Source: Argyresthia goedartella (taxonomy: Eukaryota; Arthropoda; Insecta; Lepidoptera; Argyresthiidae). Taken from it: a stretch of 64,000 bases of DNA. The stretch is taken from assembly GCA_949825045.1 (NCBI GenBank), contig OX463818.1, positions 26,552,906-26,616,905 of the forward strand, read 5' to 3'. A program made the position numbers and the translations under genes. This document shows positions 20,026 through 32,136 of this stretch, piece after piece (positions within the stretch are counted from its first letter, which is position 1; the number at the start of each line of letters is the position of its first letter). Under the pieces are notes generated by a model. The model saw only the letters and a program-made list of their open reading frames with translations. It ran no database searches and was not told the origin of the DNA.

Positions 20026-21100
20026 TCTTCGCATGGGGTGCTTGAACTAGTCACTCGCATTTTAAAGTTTAACGGTGACGGTTTTGGCATTCCTTTTGCG
20101 GACGAGGCTCTTCAGCGGTGGCGGGCCTGTTGTCCGGGGGGAGATGTTCCGGAGAAGCCCGGCGTGCAGCGCCCCTGGGATGAGGAGCTGTGCAAGGTGT
20201 CCCTTGACGGGCTGTTAGCGCAGAGCTCGGGAGCGGAACTTGCTCGTCTGCGAGCAGTCTTTCAGCCGGAGTCAGGTGCATGGCTGCATGCGTTGCCGTC
20301 TCCGCATTTAGGAACCCTTCTGGATGACAACTCCCTGCGTGTAGCCGTGGCGCTTCGTCTGGGTTGCGATATCTGCGAACCGCACCACTGTGTTTGCGGT
20401 GCGTCGGTAGATTCGCGGGGACGTCATGGGCTACACTGTGCTAGAAGTGCAGGGAGACTCTCTCGCCACCACTCGATCAACGACATCGTCCGGAGGGCTC
20501 TCGTCTCTGCTGACATTCCATCAGTTCTCAAACCACCGGGTTTGAGTCGCAGCGACGGGAAGCGTCTGGACGGTCTCACCTTGATACCGTGGGAGAGAGG
20601 TCGTTGCCTTTTGTGGGATGCTACTTGTGTGTACACGTTCGCGGCATCCCACATTGGCTCCACCATGGTGACACCTGGGGCTGCAGCGGAGTCGGCGGCG
20701 CGGCAGAAATGCCTAAAATACGCACAGCTGATGGGGAGCTACCTGTTTGTTCCCTTGGCCGTCGAGACCACGGGTATTTGGGGTGCTCAGGGCAGGATGT
20801 TTGTCAAGGACATTGGGCGACGCTTGAGGGACCGAGGTTTTGACAATCGTTCCGGAGCGTTCCTGATCCAAAGGATCTCACTCGCCGTGCAGCGCGGTAA
20901 TGCTGCCAGTGTGATGGGTACCTTTGGGTCGGGCATGTCCTGGGGCGGTTTATTTTTTTAGTATTTTGTTTTTTATTATGTTCAGTTTTTGTGTGTGTGT
21001 ATTTTTTTATTATTTGGTAATTTTAATTTCTTAGCTTATTGACGACGCACTTTGCGAATTTTTGCAAAGATAAGTTTACCTTTTTGTCTTATTTGTATCG
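20026..21100 (+). mobile_element. 5'-truncated R-type LINE with 8-bp target-site duplication
   Basis: The insertion is bounded by TAAATCCC at 20018-20025 and 21101-21108 and interrupts the CR1-like reverse transcriptase. It consists of the C-terminal coding part (20038-20961) and a 140-bp 3' UTR with a GT-rich stretch and the words GACGCACTTTGCG and TTTTTGTCTTATTTG. There is no poly-A tail. The 3' UTR word recurs at 43920-43935, confirming a shared 3' end. Confidence 0.85.
20038..20961 (+). pseudogene. C-terminal domain of an R-type LINE (zinc knuckle plus nuclease-like motif)
   Basis: A 307-residue open frame entering from the truncation. Residues 70-110 hold GAWLHALPSPHLGT and VALRLGC. Residues 118-134 hold C-x-C-x9-H-x3-C, a zinc-knuckle-like cluster, followed by RHHSINDIVRRAL. 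Residues 172-194 read SDGKRLDG ... PW ... WDATCV, fitting the PD-x(12-15)-D core of the restriction-like endonuclease at the C-terminus of early-branching LINEs, although the usual P is L in this copy (the copy at 42421 keeps RPDG). The end is QRISLAVQRGNAASVMGT. Polymerase motifs are absent. The nuclease assignment is inferred from layout, not from a search. Confidence 0.7.
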
Positions 21101-22395
21101 TAAATCCCAATCAATTCGGCTTTCAACCCAAAAAAAGTACGACAACACTTTTATCTTAATTTACGGACGACATCAACGCACATTTAGATGATAAAAAACA
21201 AGTCCTTGCTCTGTTTATTGATTTTTCGCGTGCTTTTGATGCTCTGGATCCCACCAAAATAATGGCCAAACTAGACGCCTGTGGCATTCGAGGTCCTGTC
21301 CTATGTTGGTGCACAAACTACCAAGAGGCACGTAAATATAATGTCAAGATCGATCATCTAGTGAGCGAAGACATCCCTACTAGCCAAGGCATAGCCCAAG
21401 GATCGGTCCTAGGGCCACTACACTTTTTAACTTATGTTAATGACATGAGCATCCCAATTGAACAGAGCACAACCTATCAATTTGCTGACGATACGTGTCT
21501 CATAGTGGCTGACAAGGACGTAACTGTGGCAAAAAATAAACTACAAGCACATTTTAACATCATGTCCAAATGGTGCCATGACGCGGGACTGGTTCTAATC
21601 GCCCAGAAGACCAAACTACTCCACATCAAGTCTCCCTACTACAAGGACAAGACAGAGGTTGGCATTGTTGCCCACTCCCACGCCTGCATGCATAGTAGTT
21701 GCGACGCTGGAAGCTGCGACTGCGGTCCAGTGGAAAACGTCGACACATATGTATACTTGGGGCTGGTGATGGACAGCAAGTTCAACTGGGGTCCACACGT
21801 AGAACGTGTTTGTATGCTCTACTATGCACTAGGAGATTCAGTAATAACTTACGGCCTCTCCAGCTATGGACGTACTTACAGCACATACCTTAGCTCAATA
21901 CTAAAACTACAGACTAGATTACTTAAAATAATTGCCCCAACTCAGATCAAAAACAACCATGATGACGACGATCTCGGACTTTTTAGGCACTGTGGAGTAC
22001 TACCAGTCACTGACAAAGTTAACTATTGCCTCCTCAAAGAGCAGTTCTTTGACTACAAAGACAGTCAGAAAATCAATCACCCTGTAGTGACCAGGCGAAT
22101 GGCGCAAGGTAAAGTGGTTACCGAGCGCGCAAACAATAGCTATGGCCGGCGGACGAGCTCCTACATGATGACGCGATTAAGAAACACCTTACCTCCTGAC
22201 ATTAGAGACTCGATCAGTCAAACTAATATCAAAGCTAAACTCAAATTACACTTTACAGAAAAACTAGAAAGGCGGAATAGTTCTCGAGAAATGTACCTTC
22301 TAATGATATTGAATTTTAAGATTATGTTTTTGAATGTCATGAATCCTATTGAATATTATGTAATTGATTATATATTATGTAGTTTGGTTGTTCAC

Positions 22396-22524
22396 CTACA
22401 ACACTGCACGCTGGGCAGAAAACAGCGACAAGGTGGAGGCCTCCCGCACTTCCATCTCATAATGCGCCATCCGGGTTTCCTCAATCTTATCCATGTTGGC
22501 GCTCAGTTTGATGTACAGATCCAT
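22396..22524 (-). other. Short candidate coding exon of unknown origin
   Basis: A 42-codon minus-strand frame begins with an ATG in good context (ACCATGGAT at 22524) and encodes an acidic, helix-prone peptide with segments SANMDKIEETRMAHYEMEV and TLSLFSAQRAVL. Its stop overlaps AG-GTGAAC, a possible splice donor. GC content is higher than the surroundings. It resembles a piece of a small coiled-coil protein, perhaps a transposon accessory ORF, but I cannot assign it. Confidence 0.25.
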
Positions 22525-22559
22525 GGTGATGTTAATTGTGTGATATGTTAAATTGTGGT

Positions 22560-23689
22560 AAGTGAAATAATTGTCCAGCGTGTGGAATGGGTTTAGGCTT
22601 AAATTTAACTTATAATGTTTGGCACATATTTGATGATTATGAATTGTGCTTCTCCAGCCAGGGTTCTAAACCCTTTTCCGGCCTTTCGGCCGGCATACCA
22701 GAGGGCACGAGTTTTGAGGAGGGCGGAATGACCTGCTCGATGGGAAAGGAAGGAGAGTGAATTAAATCGACCGACTCTTCTGCCTTTGGCACATCATTGA
22801 TGATTATAATTTAAATTTAATTTAATTTGGAGACTCGAAAATTTTGGTGTGGTTGGCCTGACAAATCTCATTAGGAAAGTCATAATGTAATAAAGAAAAG
22901 AACTCTTCATAAAAACTATTTGGATCATTCAAATCATAATTTGGAGCATGCTTTATTGTGTTTTTCAATTTTACTCGCGGTTACCGATCTTTTCTTTCTT
23001 GACTTTTTTTGGACTAACTGGTAAAGTCAGGGCTTGTCCATTAAGAATTTTTCATTGAAGAGAGTTTATTATTTATTTGCCTTACTTTTTTTATAGAGTT
23101 ATACTTTAGATAAAATTTGCCTCAGATTGGAGCAACATGTCATAGAACTTGTGCCAAAAGTCCTTTTTTCTCCAAAGTCTGCATTTTTAACTGAAAAAAG
23201 TAGTCTCCCTGAAGATGAGGTTCACGTACAGACTTCTAAAATTATTCAGGCAGCTTGGGCCTCTCTGTAAGTGTCTATCCTTCCTGATAAAGATGTAAGA
23301 AATACAATCCAGTTTAGGCTTGAGACCATCCAGCCCGTTCTAGATGGTTATGTCTACCAATCTCCATCTCTCGCTTAACTTCTTGAATACCACCGGCGCC
23401 ACTTTTCCGTCGTAGGTTTTAAATTTTATTACCATGTTATAAGGTTTAAAATCGCGACCATCAGTTTTTGACAGGTTAAGTTTGCATCCACGAACCCATC
23501 TGACGATTTCAGAGGTAACTTAACACCTGGAATTTCTAATTTGTATATTTTTTGGCTTAATTTTATTTTTCAAGCAAGTTATTTTACTATATGTTATTTT
23601 TCGTCGAACGATATGTTATGTGTTCTATGTAACCGACATAATATTTATTTCGCAGGTATATGCGTTTTTTAAACATTAAACACAACAGA
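22560..23689. other. No recognisable gene
   Basis: AT-rich. There are two GGCACAT(A/C)(T/A)TTGATGATTAT words (about 22620 and 22788), suggesting the ends of a small duplication around a CCTTTCGGCCGG hairpin. No coding region recognised. Confidence 0.4.
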
Positions 23690-24143
23690 CTGGCAACACT
23701 GCCCTTTACTTGTAAACATTGATTTTTTTCTTCGTCCGATCATAATTAATACAAAAATACAGTTTAAAGTGGTTTACCTTAGACAAAACCAGCAAATACT
23801 GAACATCTAACCTCAAAGCTGAGTCTGAACCTGTGAACACAGAAAAACACGAGCTTTCCAGGGAACAAAAGGCTTTTCCAGGTACACTTTCTGTTTTCCG
23901 TTACTTCAAACTGCACTCACACACTGATATACGGAATAAAACAAAGAAAATAGACAACGTCGACCCTCACACAATAACACAAATCAGCTGTTTGAAACTG
24001 TCACCTCCTCAACTGACAGCTACCAGTGTGGCCAGTCACAAAAACTGTGAGAACCACAGATTAACAACTCTAAGGTGAGAACGTTCGAAAACCTAAACGA
24101 CATTTATCATTACATTACGCTCCGTTACACGAAAAGAGCTAAT

Positions 24144-25213
24144 ATGGAGCACGACTTGGAGCACGGTGCAAGTGCTAGCAACTGCTATGCTTTGTCAAGT
24201 TCTACTGATGGAGGCGGAAGAGCGTATACAGTGCATGGTAGAAGGATGCAGAAATGTGTTCCATTTGCTTTGCATCTCTGGCGCAGACAAACTTACACCC
24301 ACTGCGAAGCTGAATTGGGACTATCCAGAGTGCCGCGCCAGCATCAAGAAAGTCGGCGATAATACGCAAACGCCGGTAGGAGCTGCAAAATTGAAGGCGT
24401 CATTCATTAATGACAGGAAAAGGGCGTCTCATAAAATGGAAGGAGAGGAATGTGTTTTTAAGACCACGGTGTTCCTGGAGGTAATGGCGGAAATAAGAGA
24501 TATAAGAAGGGATATCTCAGATATTGCGGCGAACCTGGCGTTGTTGACCTCGACCATAACTCAACACAAAGTGGTCATAGATAACTGCTCGACGGTGACC
24601 GGAGCAGTGTCTGCCAAGCTGGACAATCTGGAAGTTCGGGCAAAGGCGGAGGAACAGCTAAGAAAGAGTGCTGTACGCCCCAAAACCAGAAAGCCATACG
24701 CAGCTATGGCCACAAGTCAGGAAAAAACGAGCAGCCAGGTAAAACCCTTGCCTAAAAATCCACCGATGGAAGACGGAATGACACAGGAGCCTAAGACAGC
24801 ACACGTGATTCACCCTACAGTGCAGATGGACAAACAAAACTCTTCGGAAGACTCCGGGGATGATGAAGGCTGGACGGAGGTACGAAGAAAATCTCGTCGG
24901 CCGGTGTCTCTCTGTACTGCTGGCCCAAGTGTGACAACTTTGAAGGCCACTGGAACGCCGTAAATATTTCCATTTATGGAACATGATATCTGGAGCAGAG
25001 GAGATAAAGACATATCTGCAGGAACTGTGTTCACCGGGATCAGGAACAGTGGAAGAACTAAAACCAAGAGGTGAATACAAGTCCTATAAGATAGGTGTCC
25101 CAGCCGACTTATATGAAAAATGTTTTTCAATCGATATGTGGCCAGATAATGTCAGAGTAAAAGCCTGGATTCCCTTTCGAGGAACAAGGCCGAAGACTGA
25201 CTCGCAAAAATAG
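24144..25213 (+). pseudogene. LINE ORF1, PHD-like finger plus coiled coil, frameshifted
   Basis: The start lies in frame MEHDLEHGASASNC; the main frame continues with CMVEGCRNVFHLLC, then W-x2-PEC and DNTQTPVG, a Cys/His cluster like the PHD-type finger in some lepidopteran LINE ORF1 proteins. Next is a probable coiled coil (VMAEIRDIRRDISDIAANL), a basic and Ser-rich tail (EGWTEVRRKSRRP), a stop at about 24961, and another frame with AEEIKTYLQELCSPGSGT, GEYKSYKIGVPADLYEK and MWPDNVRVKAWIPFRG. That last part resembles the C-terminal nucleic-acid-binding fold of such ORF1 proteins. At least two shifts break it. Expected role: binding the element RNA. Confidence 0.7.
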
Positions 25214-27523
25214 ACCGCATCAGGAATCGGTATCGCTATTCTATCAGAACACGCGAGGCTTGTGCACCAAACTGAAAAGTTTCTTCACAAGCATGCTAGC
25301 CAATACCGCAGACCTTATTGCAGTCACGGAGACAGGAGTGAATGACTCCACACACGACGGGGAGCTAGTTCCGGCTGGATATACAATTATACGAAGCGAC
25401 AGGATGGATGGGCGAAAACATGGGGAAGCCTTTCTAGTAGCTAAACCGACATGGGAATTAAGGAAAATTGAGCTCCAAGATGAAGAACCTAACCTGGACG
25501 AAGCCCCCTTCGAAATAGTTTGTGCGACAGTCCACACAAAAACTAAGTTCATCTTTATGTGTTGTGTCGTTTATATCCCTCCAAAGTCAAAACATAATCA
25601 GTACCTCCGGTTGTTTAACGTGCTCGAGAGGGTAATAATGAAATATAAGAAAGTTGTATTGGCAGGCGATTTTAACCTGTATTCGGCTTCGGTAGATGTA
25701 AATTGTTATTATAATTATTTTGTGGCCTATTGCGAACTTCGTCAGAGAAACTTTGTAGACAACTGCAATGGTAGGCAGTTGGATTTAGTATTAACCACAA
25801 TGCAGGAGAACAAAGTTTCTGTTGAAATGTTAAATGGATTCGCAGTACCAGTACCACGGGTAGACCCGCAGCATCCGCCACTAGCTATCAGTTTAAAGAA
25901 CAAAAAAGAGAAACGAGGTAGAGCTACGACCATCACCAAAACTGGACTGCCTCTGACAGATGAAGCGTGCGCAGAGGAGTTCGCTACATATTTTCACTCC
26001 GTGTACAGCGCAACGCCTCCACAGCTCGACGCAGAGATAGCAGCGAGGTCGGAGTATGCGAACACGGGTGGGGGGGGCGCGCGCGTGCATGTTGCTCAGC
26101 TAACATTGGGTGAGGTGCGCGCCGCGCTCCGTCGGCTCAAACCCAAACGTTCTGCCGGCCCCGATGGTATACCACCATATGTAGTCACTGCAGAATGGTC
26201 TTGGAAGAACCGCTGCTCCATCTTTACAATTTGTGTTTGAAGAGCGGTTCCTACCCCGAAATGTGGAAGACGACAAGAGTGATTCCAGTACCAAAGGGGG
26301 GTTCTGGGTCAGACGTCAGTGGCTACAGACCGGTGGCAGTACTGTCAAAATTTGCCAAAGTGTTTGAGTCGGCACTGCAGAGTAGCATTTTTAATCAAAT
26401 GGGGGATCAAGTTTCAGATGCTCAGCTCGGGTTCCGACCGGGTCGAAATACAACGTCCAATCTACTTTGCTTCATGTAGCATGTCACCCCGGTACTAGAC
26501 GCGCTTGGCCAGGTCGATGTCGCATACTTCGACTTCAGAAAGGCGTTCGACACGGTCGATAACGACGTCCTTCTTGAGAAACTAAGTGGTGTAGGATTCA
26601 CTCCCCAGCTGATGAAGCTATTTTGCAGCTACCTTAGAGATCGGCGACAGTATGTGGATTACGCAGGATTCACATCGGACTCGTATCTCTCTCTACGGAG
26701 TGAGCCAAGGCAGCAACCTGGGACCTCTGGAGTTCATAATCATGATAAATGATCTACCGTCGGTTTTTAGAGATGCTGTTTGCTCACTGTTTGCCGATGA
26801 TCTTAAGCTTCTTTTGGAAGTTAGAGATGAAGCAGCAGGCTACAGAAGACGTCGATCGCGTAGTGGAATGGAGTCATCGAAATAAGCTCTATTTCAATGT
26901 GACCAAATGTGCGATAATGACATTCAGTCGCGCATACCAGCCGCGCCATCACCGGTACACCATGGAAGAGGAAGAGATGACCCGGGTATCCCGGATGAAG
27001 GACTTGGGATTGTTGATGACTACGGATTTACCGTTTCGTGATCACATCGGGGATATCTGCAAGCAAGCATTTAAGAAACTTGGGTTCATTTTGAGACAAG
27101 CGAGTCAGTTCAAACATGTTGAGGTGGCAAGGGTCCTCCCTCTACAATGCTTTAGTACAAAGTAAACTTGAAAGCAATGCAATCATCTGGCATCCACATG
27201 AGGCTAAATATAGCCTTATGTTGGAGAAAGTCCAAAATAGATTTGTGCGTTGTATGTATTTAAAACAGTATGGGGTCTATCCTTTCTTCCCCCTCATGTA
27301 TCCGAATTTGTTCGTGCTGGGCATGGTTGGTTACAATGAGCTGGGAGTGAGAAGGGGCCTCGCACTAGCTACCTATGTCTTTAGGGTGTGGAGAGGGATG
27401 CTACAGAATCCCCAGGTTCTACAGATGCTGAAGTTGCATGTACCAGACAACTACCGGAAGCCTTTGTTTGAGAGGAAGAAGTCACTCGCTATTCCGAGTG
27501 CCGCTAACGAGAACTGGCATTAA
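25213..27523 (+). pseudogene. LINE ORF2, endonuclease and reverse transcriptase, frameshifted
   Basis: The endonuclease (about 25230-25890) shows YQNTRGLCTKL, AVTETGVND, VVLAGDFNLYS and GRQLDLVLTT, the motifs of the APE-type nuclease. It then jumps to KKEKRGRATTITKTG, so the usual linker is shortened by deletion. RT motifs are KRSAGPDGIPPYVV, YRPVAVLSKFAKVFE, AYFDFRKAFDTVDNDVL, GVSQGSNLGPL and SLFADDLKLLLE, spread over at least three frames with shifts near 26190, 26480, 26650 and 26860. The C-terminus (27116-27523) contains NRFVRCMYLKQYG and RKPLFERKKSLAIPSA. All catalytic residues can be seen but not in one frame. Confidence 0.85.
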
Positions 27524-27900
27524 ATTGGCGGGAAGCGCCCGTGGTGAGGGCTCTGCTACTGTTTAACAAAATAACAGATAGAACGGATGTGGATTTATTT
27601 TACTGTTCTCTGACGGAGTTCACAAGGGCGGCCAGTTTTTGTCTCTGTTATTAATATTGATATTTTATATTTATATGCACATTTTGAATTATTGCATTAT
27701 TGGTGTATTACTGAGTTATTGGAATTATTATTATTAATTTTATAATATTTGGAATTGTCAATTGTTTATTGTTAATTAAGTATTTATATTTGATATTGAT
27801 GTATGGATCCCGAAATTTTAAAATGTGTATGTTGTGTCGACTTTGCCTGTCTGTAATGGTACAATACTAATTGGAAATAAATAAATAAAATAAAAAAATA

Positions 27901-28393
27901 ATTCCTCATATTTTGTGTCCACATTTTTTGTGAATAGATGGTCAATAATATTTGAAGTTTATCAAAGTTATTATAAATCTTTTTATGACGAATAAATTAT
28001 TTGTTGATTTGTGTGCAATAAGAAAATATGAATAAACATTTGTAAACCTTCACTTTACTCTCAAGGGATGTAAAGTGATCTAAGTTGCTTCGAGAAAACG
28101 TCTTTACGTCTTTTCCCATAAACTAGATAATTATAATGATTATACTATATAAAGACAAAGGCAATTTCATATAACCATTATATCAGCCTATTTTATCTTA
28201 GTTGGCGATCCAAAGATACCAATATCCGCTTCAGGCTAATACTCTATATCAAATCTGGGATTAGAATCACTTTCTGATACAAGCTATCGTGCCGATTCGG
28301 GTCTTAACCTTTGGTCTGTCGGAATTTCGATCTGCGTCGAATATTTTCAACTTTATAACTTGGTAACAGAGTCCAAAATCAATCAATGTTTTT
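27901..28393. other. No recognisable gene
   Basis: AT-rich spacer between the LINE tail and repeat P. No motif or repeat partner seen. Confidence 0.5.
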
Positions 28394-28800
28394 TAGAGTT
28401 CCGTACCCAAAGGGTAAAACGAGAACCTATTACTAAGACTCCGCAGTCCCTCTGTCTGTCTGTCCGTCTGTCACCAGGCTGTATCTCATGAACCGTGATA
28501 CTTTAGGCAGTTCAAATTTTCACAGATAATAAATTTTTTTGCTGCTATAACAAAAAATACTAAAAAACAGAATAAAATAACTATTTAAGGGGGCTCCCAT
28601 ACAACAATTATTTCAATACCACATACAAACTTATGAATAGATCTGGTTACGTACATGGAGTGTGAAAGTAGCCGCACCAATTACTTTGTAAACAACATTT
28701 GGCTATGTAAAATCCAAACTATTTACTCCACACCATACCTACCATTGTAGGGTGGTACGGAACCCTTCGAAGTCCGACTCGCACTGGGCCGTTTTTTTTG
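28394..28800 (+). repeat. Repeat family P, full copy
   Basis: Starts GTTCCGTACCCAAAGGG and ends GGTACGGAACCCTTCG plus GTCCGACTCGCACTGG and a T run, so its ends carry inverted GTTCCGTACC/GGTACGGAAC words. Inside are CTGTCTGTCTGTCCGTCTGT, CTCATGAACCGTGATA and TGGTGTGGAGTAAATAG (reversed). Partial copies lie at 7846-8060, 15358-15440 and 38330-38825. I know this type from general experience as widespread in Lepidoptera. There is no coding capacity. Confidence 0.8.
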
Positions 28801-29584
28801 TTCGACGTCCAAGTGGTTACAGGGGTTAAATCCCTCAGGAAGTTGGCGTGTACGGTTGATTGGTTTGACGTCATTTCTCTATTATTTCCCCAGATGAGGG
28901 TCGTAAGTCAAAGGACCTTGACATTATCAACGACGAAGAAAATACTCGTTTTAGAAGAAGTTGAGTCTCTGTGAGACTCTCTGGGTGCAACAGAAAGAAG
29001 AATGTAGTCTTAAAGGTTTTTACGAGTTGTTAGGAACGACATTCTGAAAATTTTAACCATAAATCCGATTTACCGATAATCCTTATGATCAACATGAGCA
29101 ACATGTTTATAACACCTCCATACGATTTCGGTAGAGCGGCCAAACTCTCAACATAGGGAAGTGTTACGAACTCTTTGCAAAGCTTAGTAATATTTATAAA
29201 TTATTTGTATTTAAATTCGAAAATTATCTTTACGTTCGATGTCATTGTCAATTTAGTATTTGTGAACTACGCTGTCTCAGACAATTATTGTGCTTATTTT
29301 CTATCTATTTTGATAATAAACTACATTTAAAAGTTAAGATCATATTTTCATTCATCACAGGAGCACAGTCCACACCCCTGTTATTTTCAGGGAAGTGAAA
29401 ACTAAAGTCGGTCTGATCAAATGATGTTTTGACTAGACCTTTCTGTTAAACTCTTCATAACCTAGAGTAACTAGTACTTAATCACTATACATTATTATTA
29501 CTAGTGGTTCTGTTAGAACAGTAGACCTCACTTCAATTTCAAAAAACAAAATGCGTCCATATATCGCTGCAGCAAACTTCCCCT
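28801..29584. other. Spacer with a repeat Y fragment
   Basis: No gene. At about 29502-29535, ACTAGTGGTTCTGTTAGAAC and AGTAGACCTC match words at 37861-37892 and 39459-39495, a short dispersed repeat called Y here. Confidence 0.5.
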
Positions 29585-29671
29585 CTCTTTGATGTGTCCA
29601 GGAACCGCATGTTTGACCGGCATTGTGGCATTGATCATTGCTCTGCAGTTGTTTAGCTTGTTCTATAGTAC
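29585..29671 (-). repeat. Left half of TIR element X, split by the Gypsy element
   Basis: CTCTTTGATGTGTCCAGGAA, CCGCATGTTTGACCGGCATT and GTTTAGCTTGTTCTATAGTA are the reverse complement of the right part of the intact X copy (53440-53811). It stops exactly at the Gypsy LTR after GTAC; the other half resumes at 37654. Confidence 0.85.
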
Positions 29672-30011
29672 TGTAAGGTCGCAGCAGTTCTTGAACACCA
29701 CCTATAATTGCCTACCTAATCTGTAGGGCTAGGGAGTTTAATTAGGAAGACGTTAGTAACACCAAACTTGTGTTTATTGATCGAATATGGTTACAATTTA
29801 TATAAAAGGGATCAAACTGGCCCGATAGCCATTAAGCTAATCCTAACTATCTAATTTACATCGGTCGCTGACCGATGCCTAAGGTGAAGTGTGTCACATC
29901 GACTTTTCACATCAAAGCCTCTTTCTTTTTAAAATTACAAATTACGTAACAGTGTCAAAGCGAACACTCACTCTAAAGAGGCCCGTATACAATATTATCG
30001 CATAGACAAAT
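29672..30011 (-). repeat. Left LTR of the Gypsy element (3' LTR)
   Basis: 340 bp matching 35979-36318. It lacks the outermost ~25 bases of the element-proximal end present in the other LTR (CGAACCTAACTATATACC), so the inner boundary has been deleted or rearranged. The polypurine tract expected next to it is not recognisable. Confidence 0.9.
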
Positions 30012-31502
30012 TGGCAACCCGAACTCAAAGTCTAAAATCTAAAATGACAACCCTATCATAAAGTCTAAAATCTAAAAAACATTAAATGTTAACATTAAGT
30101 GAGCTTGCTATGCTTGAAATCTAAAAAACAGTAAATATGCCGCAAGCATAATCTTAAATAACATCGAGAACCCTAATCCTTATCCGTCCAACCATCCCAT
30201 TTAACCTGCTTAATTAAACATTAAATACCCTAATATTAAACTCTGATCACGCATAAGACCAGTACCAAAACAAAACATTGACATGAACAAGAATAAATTG
30301 ACATGAAATAGAATAAACTGACCGAAGGTCATATGTTAAGTTTCACACTTAACTACACTTAGGGTGTAGATCCTACTTAATATATACCTAACTACACTTA
30401 AGGTGTAGGCTATGCACCTTAAAAAACTTAATTAAAAAACTTAAATTATAACACCCTATGATCCCATCATACAATTATTCGCGGCTTAACACTAACCTAC
30501 CTAACGCTAGAAAACTATCTATTACAATACAAAGGCAAACAGCTGAATCTAGCTAAGATTTAGCTTCTCGAATGGTTATCATTCGACAAACTTTCTGACA
30601 AAAAAAATTAGAGAAAAATTTATCAGACAACTATAATACCTCCGTTCTTAAAATTATCGCAACTCCATCTTTGCTTAAAAAAATCATTTAAATCACCACA
30701 TTGTGAACTCTTTCCACCGAATGGAAATATTTCAAAAATTAACGCAGGCAAAGATCAAAGAAAAAATATCATTTTCAAATATAGGAAACGTCAACAATAT
30801 TAACAGGATTAATCTATAGAACCGTATTACTAAGCCACAGCTTAAGAATGAGTTCATTAAAATTCGTTCCAATAATACGATGAAATCGACTAGCTTTAAA
30901 ACCGATACTACAACTTACAAACATCTCAACTAATCCATTGGAATTAGTAAACTATCTTTTACTATTAACAGTTTAAGATAATCGCCGTGAGTTGCAACCA
31001 ATTACCCAAGTTAAAACACTACAAAGAATCTCGAATGTGTATCGAATACCCGAGTTATCCCACATCAGAAATTACTTTCATTGAGAAACCTTCGTTACCA
31101 ACTTTATGAACAACCCTTGCTCTCCCCTTACCAAATCATCCCAACTCTATACTTTAAGAACGCAGGAACCAAAACAGAACCCTATGACGAATTGCTATTG
31201 CCTCGTCATACTGCTCTCAAAGATTAAACCAGGCGATCGGTTCAAACAATTATACGAACTGTCGTTTATAAAAGTTTCTCATATAAAGGTAATCTACCAC
31301 GGAAATCTAGTATGTTACAAATATTTCTTGGGTCTTTGGTGAACGGTTCTCATCAGACATCATAGTTCAGCAACAACATGAAAAGAAACATCGGTTAATA
31401 AACAATTTATAGCAATACCGCATACATAAACCACAAACCAACAACCGGGATAAAATTATATTATACTCCTAATGTATAATTATTTAATATCAGACGAACT
31501 CC
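30012..31502 (-). other. Non-coding 3' region of the Gypsy element
   Basis: About 1.5 kb of AT-rich sequence between integrase and the left LTR, with repeated AAAGTCTAAAATCTAAAA words near 30030-30080 and no recognised frame. The plus-strand frame 31106-31342 is probably chance. Its length is unusual for a 3' UTR and could include a decayed third ORF or insertion. Confidence 0.5.
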
Positions 31503-31954
31503 TCAACGTAGCACAAAGCGTTTTAAACGATTTGTGTTAACAATTACGCCCCGTGAGTTCAGACGACGGATCAGCACATTAGACCTCCGAACGATCTCAA
31601 TGACCTTGTATGGTCCCTGATACAGACGTGCCAACTTCATACATTTTCCCGTTATCCGCATTGGTACGTATAACAAAACTAAGTCATTCACCCGGAACGA
31701 TCTGGGTTTTGATCTCATATCGTAATACCGTTTTGTACACGCTGTGCGTTCGCAATATTCCCTAACACCTTAGTCAGCAGCCTTCCCATACGATTTACCC
31801 TTTCATCTATCGTTTTGTCCAAACCAACTGCGTTTAATCCTAATGATCGATCCACCACTGAGCACTGTTCCCTACCAAATAAAATATTATACGGCGACAC
31901 TTTCGTTGACGCCTGCACGCTAGTGTTATACGCATGTACTACTAAACTGAGCAC
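31503..31954 (-). pseudogene. Gypsy integrase, C-terminal part
   Basis: The upstream frame (31715-31954) has VVHAYNTSVQASTKVSPYNILFG, cut here to AYNTSVQASTKVSPYNI, the end of the integrase core (normally YN-x2-x-H-x-S-T-G-x-S-P-x-x-L). The next (31503-31718) has FRVNDLVLLYVP and LYQGPYKVIEIV, the GPY/F module of Ty3/Gypsy integrases. The two frames overlap by a few bases through a shift. It would have bound target and LTR DNA during integration. Confidence 0.8.
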
Positions 31955-32136
31955 TGTTGCCTTTGATTACTACATAAATATTTTGATAACATCGAAGTTA
32001 ACGTTCTATTCATTCGTTCTACCAAACCGTTACTCTGTGGGTGAAACGAACTTGTTTGTATCATTTTAGCCCCAAACTGTTCTACCGTTTCTTTTACGAT
32101 TCCCGCCGTAAAAACTGTACCTCTATCTGAAATAAT

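Larger units (their letters stand above)
19890..22310 (+). pseudogene. CR1-like LINE reverse transcriptase, split by another LINE
   Basis: Part 1 (19890-20025) encodes NYRPITLLSSVDKICKK, RT block 2a. Part 2 (21101-22310) resumes with NPNQFGF, a stop, then ALFIDFSRAFDALD (first catalytic Asp), GIAQGSVLGPL, and FADDTCLIV (the catalytic pair, around residues 74-79 of the frame from 21262). The thumb follows with YVYLGLVMDSKFNW and RLRNTLPPDI. Between the parts sits an R-type LINE (20026-21100) flanked by TAAATCCC on both sides, so the gene was once continuous. At least one further stop makes it a relic. Endonuclease and ORF1 are missing. Confidence 0.85.
23690..27900 (+). mobile_element. Nearly full-length two-ORF LINE (Jockey/CR1 superfamily)
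   Basis: A non-LTR retrotransposon with a 5' region, ORF1 (24144-25213), ORF2 (25213-27523), a 3' UTR and an AATA-rich 3' tail (27875-27900). The left boundary is approximate because no target-site duplication was identified. Both ORFs are present in order but broken by frameshifts and a deletion between endonuclease and polymerase. It is the most complete LINE in the window. Confidence 0.8.

Noticed and set aside
24658..25130. Two minus-strand frames of 106-140 aa opposite LINE ORF1
   Set aside because: They are shadows of the plus-strand LINE coding sequence and show no domain.
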